A stretch of DNA of 7,760 nt, from the NCBI GenBank assembly GCA_903906615.1, contig CAIVKT010000475.1:1-7760 (forward strand), in the 5' to 3' direction. This DNA comes from an uncultured Bacteroidota bacterium. GTDB lineage: Bacteria > Bacteroidota > Bacteroidia > Chitinophagales > Chitinophagaceae. A model generated the notes under the pieces. The model was given only the letters and a program-made list of their open reading frames with translations. It had not been told where the DNA came from and ran no database searches. This document shows positions 6,367 to 7,760 of this stretch, in pieces (position 1 is the stretch's first letter; every line of letters begins with the position of its first letter). A program made the translations under genes and the position numbers.

Positions 6367-6419
6367 GCGTTGCAATAGCACTGCCGGGGCATCCTCGTTG
6401 CAAACGAGGACGAGTGGGG
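6367..6419 (+). repeat. REP-like repeat, copy 1, with palindromic core
   Basis: This 53-bp element matches copy 2 at 6476-6527 with one indel; the right-hand 33 bases are 29/33 identical. The core CCTCGTT-GCA-AACGAGG (6393-6409) is a perfect 7-bp stem with a 3-nt loop, flanked by GGGGCAT on the left and ACGAGTGGGG on the right. An alternative stem pairs CTCGT with the second ACGAG (6410-6414). It lies outside any confident gene. The form (G-rich flanks around a short palindrome, intergenic, multiple copies) is that of REP elements; whether it is dispersed in the genome cannot be seen here. Confidence 0.65.
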
Positions 6420-6475
6420 CATTAATTCACCAGACAACGTAACTAACGATGACGCAGGGTAGGGCTATATTTTTT

Positions 6476-6527
6476 GTGTTGTAAACTCACTACTGGGCAT
6501 TCTCGTTGTAAATGATGACGAGTGGGG
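6476..6527 (+). repeat. REP-like repeat, copy 2, diverged
   Basis: This 52-bp copy has T where copy 1 has C at several positions, and its palindrome is weaker: TCGTT-GTA-AATGA still pairs if a G-T wobble is allowed. CTCGT...ACGAG is also kept, so RNA pairing is conserved better than sequence. Two in-frame ATG codons of the HNH frame (6512, 6515) lie inside this copy, and the strongly AT-rich DNA starts right after it. Confidence 0.62.
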
Positions 6528-6551
6528 AATCGTTTTATAATGGAATTAATG

Positions 6552-6559
6552 TAAATTTG
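6552..6559 (+). promoter_or_regulatory. Possible -7 element for the HNH gene
   Basis: TAAATTTG fits TAnnTTTG exactly and ends 15 nt before the ATG at 6575. If used, it gives a very short leader and rules out the upstream starts at 6512/6515. The -33 region shows only TTTT, and the DNA is AT-rich, so chance matches are likely. Confidence 0.28.
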
Positions 6560-6574
6560 GTCAATAGCGACTCC

Positions 6575-7760
6575 ATGTTTGAATATACTATTAAGTTTAT
6601 TGCATTAAATGGCCCAATTTCTTTCAAAATAACTTCGCAAAATAGAAATTTTATAAGCGAGTTTGTTAGCGCGTTATTATCAATTTTTGCAACTGAAGAA
6701 GGTGACAAAGCAATCATACAATCATTCCAGAAAAACACTATTGCAATTAGACATAAAATAGAAGAATTAAATGATCAGTACAAAATTCAATTACCTCAAT
6801 TCAATGCAATTCCGTCTTATTTTAGAAATCTAAAAGACAATGAGTCTTTTTTCTTTTTGCCTAATGTTGATCTAAATATTATGGACAGAATGAAGTTGTA
6901 TGATTTTCTCAAATCAGAAGATAGTGGTGAAAATTTTGATTCCACTCACGAATTTTCAATAGATATTTTTAAGGAATTTACTGAAAGATATAAAATTAAC
7001 GTTTTCGGGCCAACCAGAATTGTGATAGGAGAACCAATAAAAGAAAACAGAAAATGCAGATTCTGTTTAAATGATTCAGACGATGTTACATTTAATTCTA
7101 AATCTCATGCAATTTCCGAAGCTCTAGGAAATAAAACCGTAATACTCTATGAGGAATGTGATTCATGCAATAAAAAATTTAGCAAGTCTATTGAGCCTGA
7201 CATTATTGAATACCTATCATTATATCGAACGATTTTTGACGTTAAAGGCAAAAAAGGAAGCAAAGTATATAAGGGTAAAAACTTCGAGCTTAGAAAGGAA
7301 GAAAACCTTGTTCTGAAAATGAAGAAAAATAGAGAAAGCAATGGTAACGGAAATCAAAATATTCTATTGGAAAGCGATAAAAAAATAAACACACAAAATA
7401 TTTATAGATGCCTTTGTAAATATTTCATTAGTGTTGTTTATGAAAAATATTTGCCTTATTTCAAGGATACTATTGGATGGATAAATGGCAAATTGGAAAT
7501 AAAAGAATTACCAAAAGTTGGGGAGTTAATTTCATATCATGGATTTTCGCAACAACCTAAAATAGTAACATATATAAGGTTGGCAAATGATGGACATATA
7601 CCCTTTGCTGTTGGTGAGTTTCATTTTACATGTAAAATTTTAGCATTTATTATTCCTTTATGTGCTAAAGACGAATTGAAATTTCTTAATGAAGATGAGT
7701 ATTCAAATTATTGGAAAGCATTTAAACACTATAATAGTTCGAAAGGTTGGGGATATAACG
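6575..7760 (+). CDS. HNH endonuclease-like protein (HNH_5 type), 3' end outside window
   Basis: The frame is open for 395 codons to the right edge with no stop. The N-terminal ~155 residues are not recognised (MFEYTIKFIALNGPISFKI, helices, then INVFGPTRIVIGEP). A treble-clef HNH core follows: CRFC (Cys161, Cys164), SHAISEALGN (His178, Glu182) and EECDSCNKKFSKSIE (Cys195, Cys198, Asn199). This is the CxxC...HxIxExLGN...CxxCN layout of HNH_5-type nucleases, with the usual continuation EYLSLYRTIFDVKGKKG. Further on, NIYRCLCKYFISVVYEKYLPYFKDTIGW and HIPFAVGEFHFTCKILAFIIPL resemble the C-terminal segments of such proteins. It probably cuts DNA in a metal-dependent way; the target is unknown. The frame extends upstream to ATG 6512/6515 inside repeat copy 2, adding 20-21 residues; 6575 is chosen because a -7-like element precedes it, but this is uncertain. 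Codons are far more AT-rich than in the left half, suggesting acquisition by transfer. Confidence 0.8.
   Translation, partial: MFEYTIKFIALNGPISFKITSQNRNFISEFVSALLSIFATEEGDKAIIQSFQKNTIAIRHKIEELNDQYKIQLPQFNAIPSYFRNLKDNESFFFLPNVDLNIMDRMKLYDFLKSEDSGENFDSTHEFSIDIFKEFTERYKINVFGPTRIVIGEPIKENRKCRFCLNDSDDVTFNSKSHAISEALGNKTVILYEECDSCNKKFSKSIEPDIIEYLSLYRTIFDVKGKKGSKVYKGKNFELRKEENLVLKMKKNRESNGNGNQNILLESDKKINTQNIYRCLCKYFISVVYEKYLPYFKDTIGWINGKLEIKELPKVGELISYHGFSQQPKIVTYIRLANDGHIPFAVGEFHFTCKILAFIIPLCAKDELKFLNEDEYSNYWKAFKHYNSSKGWGYN

Noticed and set aside
6204..6437. Minus-strand ORFs across the small basic ORF and repeat copy 1
   Set aside because: Their products are made of the translated repeat and unrelated sequence, with no start context or family.
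6367..6527. CRISPR array
   Set aside because: There are only two diverged copies, with a 56-bp spacing and a strong internal palindrome; no further repeats or cas genes.
6535..7341. Two short minus-strand ORFs within the HNH region
   Set aside because: They are antisense to the 395-codon HNH frame, and their Phe/Leu/Ser-rich products are typical of AT-rich shadow frames.

Overview
The window looks like a chromosomal segment of a Bacteroidota bacterium, plausibly of the Chitinophagales/Chitinophagaceae type. The reasons are a run of short lipoproteins with an 'x-x-x-C' lipobox, start codons without Shine-Dalgarno sequences, a TAnnTTTG-type -7 promoter element, and a c-type cytochrome-like lipoprotein of a kind common in that phylum. 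The taxonomic call is inference from these features; no marker gene is present.

Layout: (1) Positions 2-640 (+) hold the C-terminal part of a peptidyl-dipeptidase Dcp (M3 zinc metallopeptidase), cut by the left edge exactly at its HEFGH zinc motif. A strong hairpin followed by T4 comes after it. (2) Positions 826-3518 (-) hold three lipoproteins: an uncharacterised 334-aa one, a two-domain c-type cytochrome-like one with a CX4CH and a CXXCH motif, and a cysteine-rich one. A possible 40-aa ORF lies between the last two. (3) Positions 3596-4142 (-) hold a DUF433 antitoxin and DUF5615 PIN-like toxin pair with an ATGA overlap. The toxin frame is broken after codon 13 at a T5A6 run. (4) Positions 4255-4980 (-) hold a peptidase E (S51 serine dipeptidase). 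(5) Positions 5129-6339 (+) hold a tightly packed set of three: a divergent GNAT-like protein, a 113-aa protein with an HTH-like segment, and a 41-aa basic peptide. (6) Positions 6367-6527 hold two diverged copies of a ~52-bp repeat with a palindromic core. (7) From about 6530 to the right edge the DNA turns visibly AT-rich and carries an HNH endonuclease-like protein that runs off the window.

Functionally, the left and middle parts are peptide turnover (Dcp, PepE) and cell-envelope lipoproteins. The toxin-antitoxin remnant, the GNAT-like mini-operon, the repeat pair and the AT-rich HNH gene give the right half an accessory character. No complete previously undescribed system can be demonstrated. 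The best candidates for follow-up are the three-gene GNAT-like cluster and the HNH gene beginning at or just after a repeat copy.
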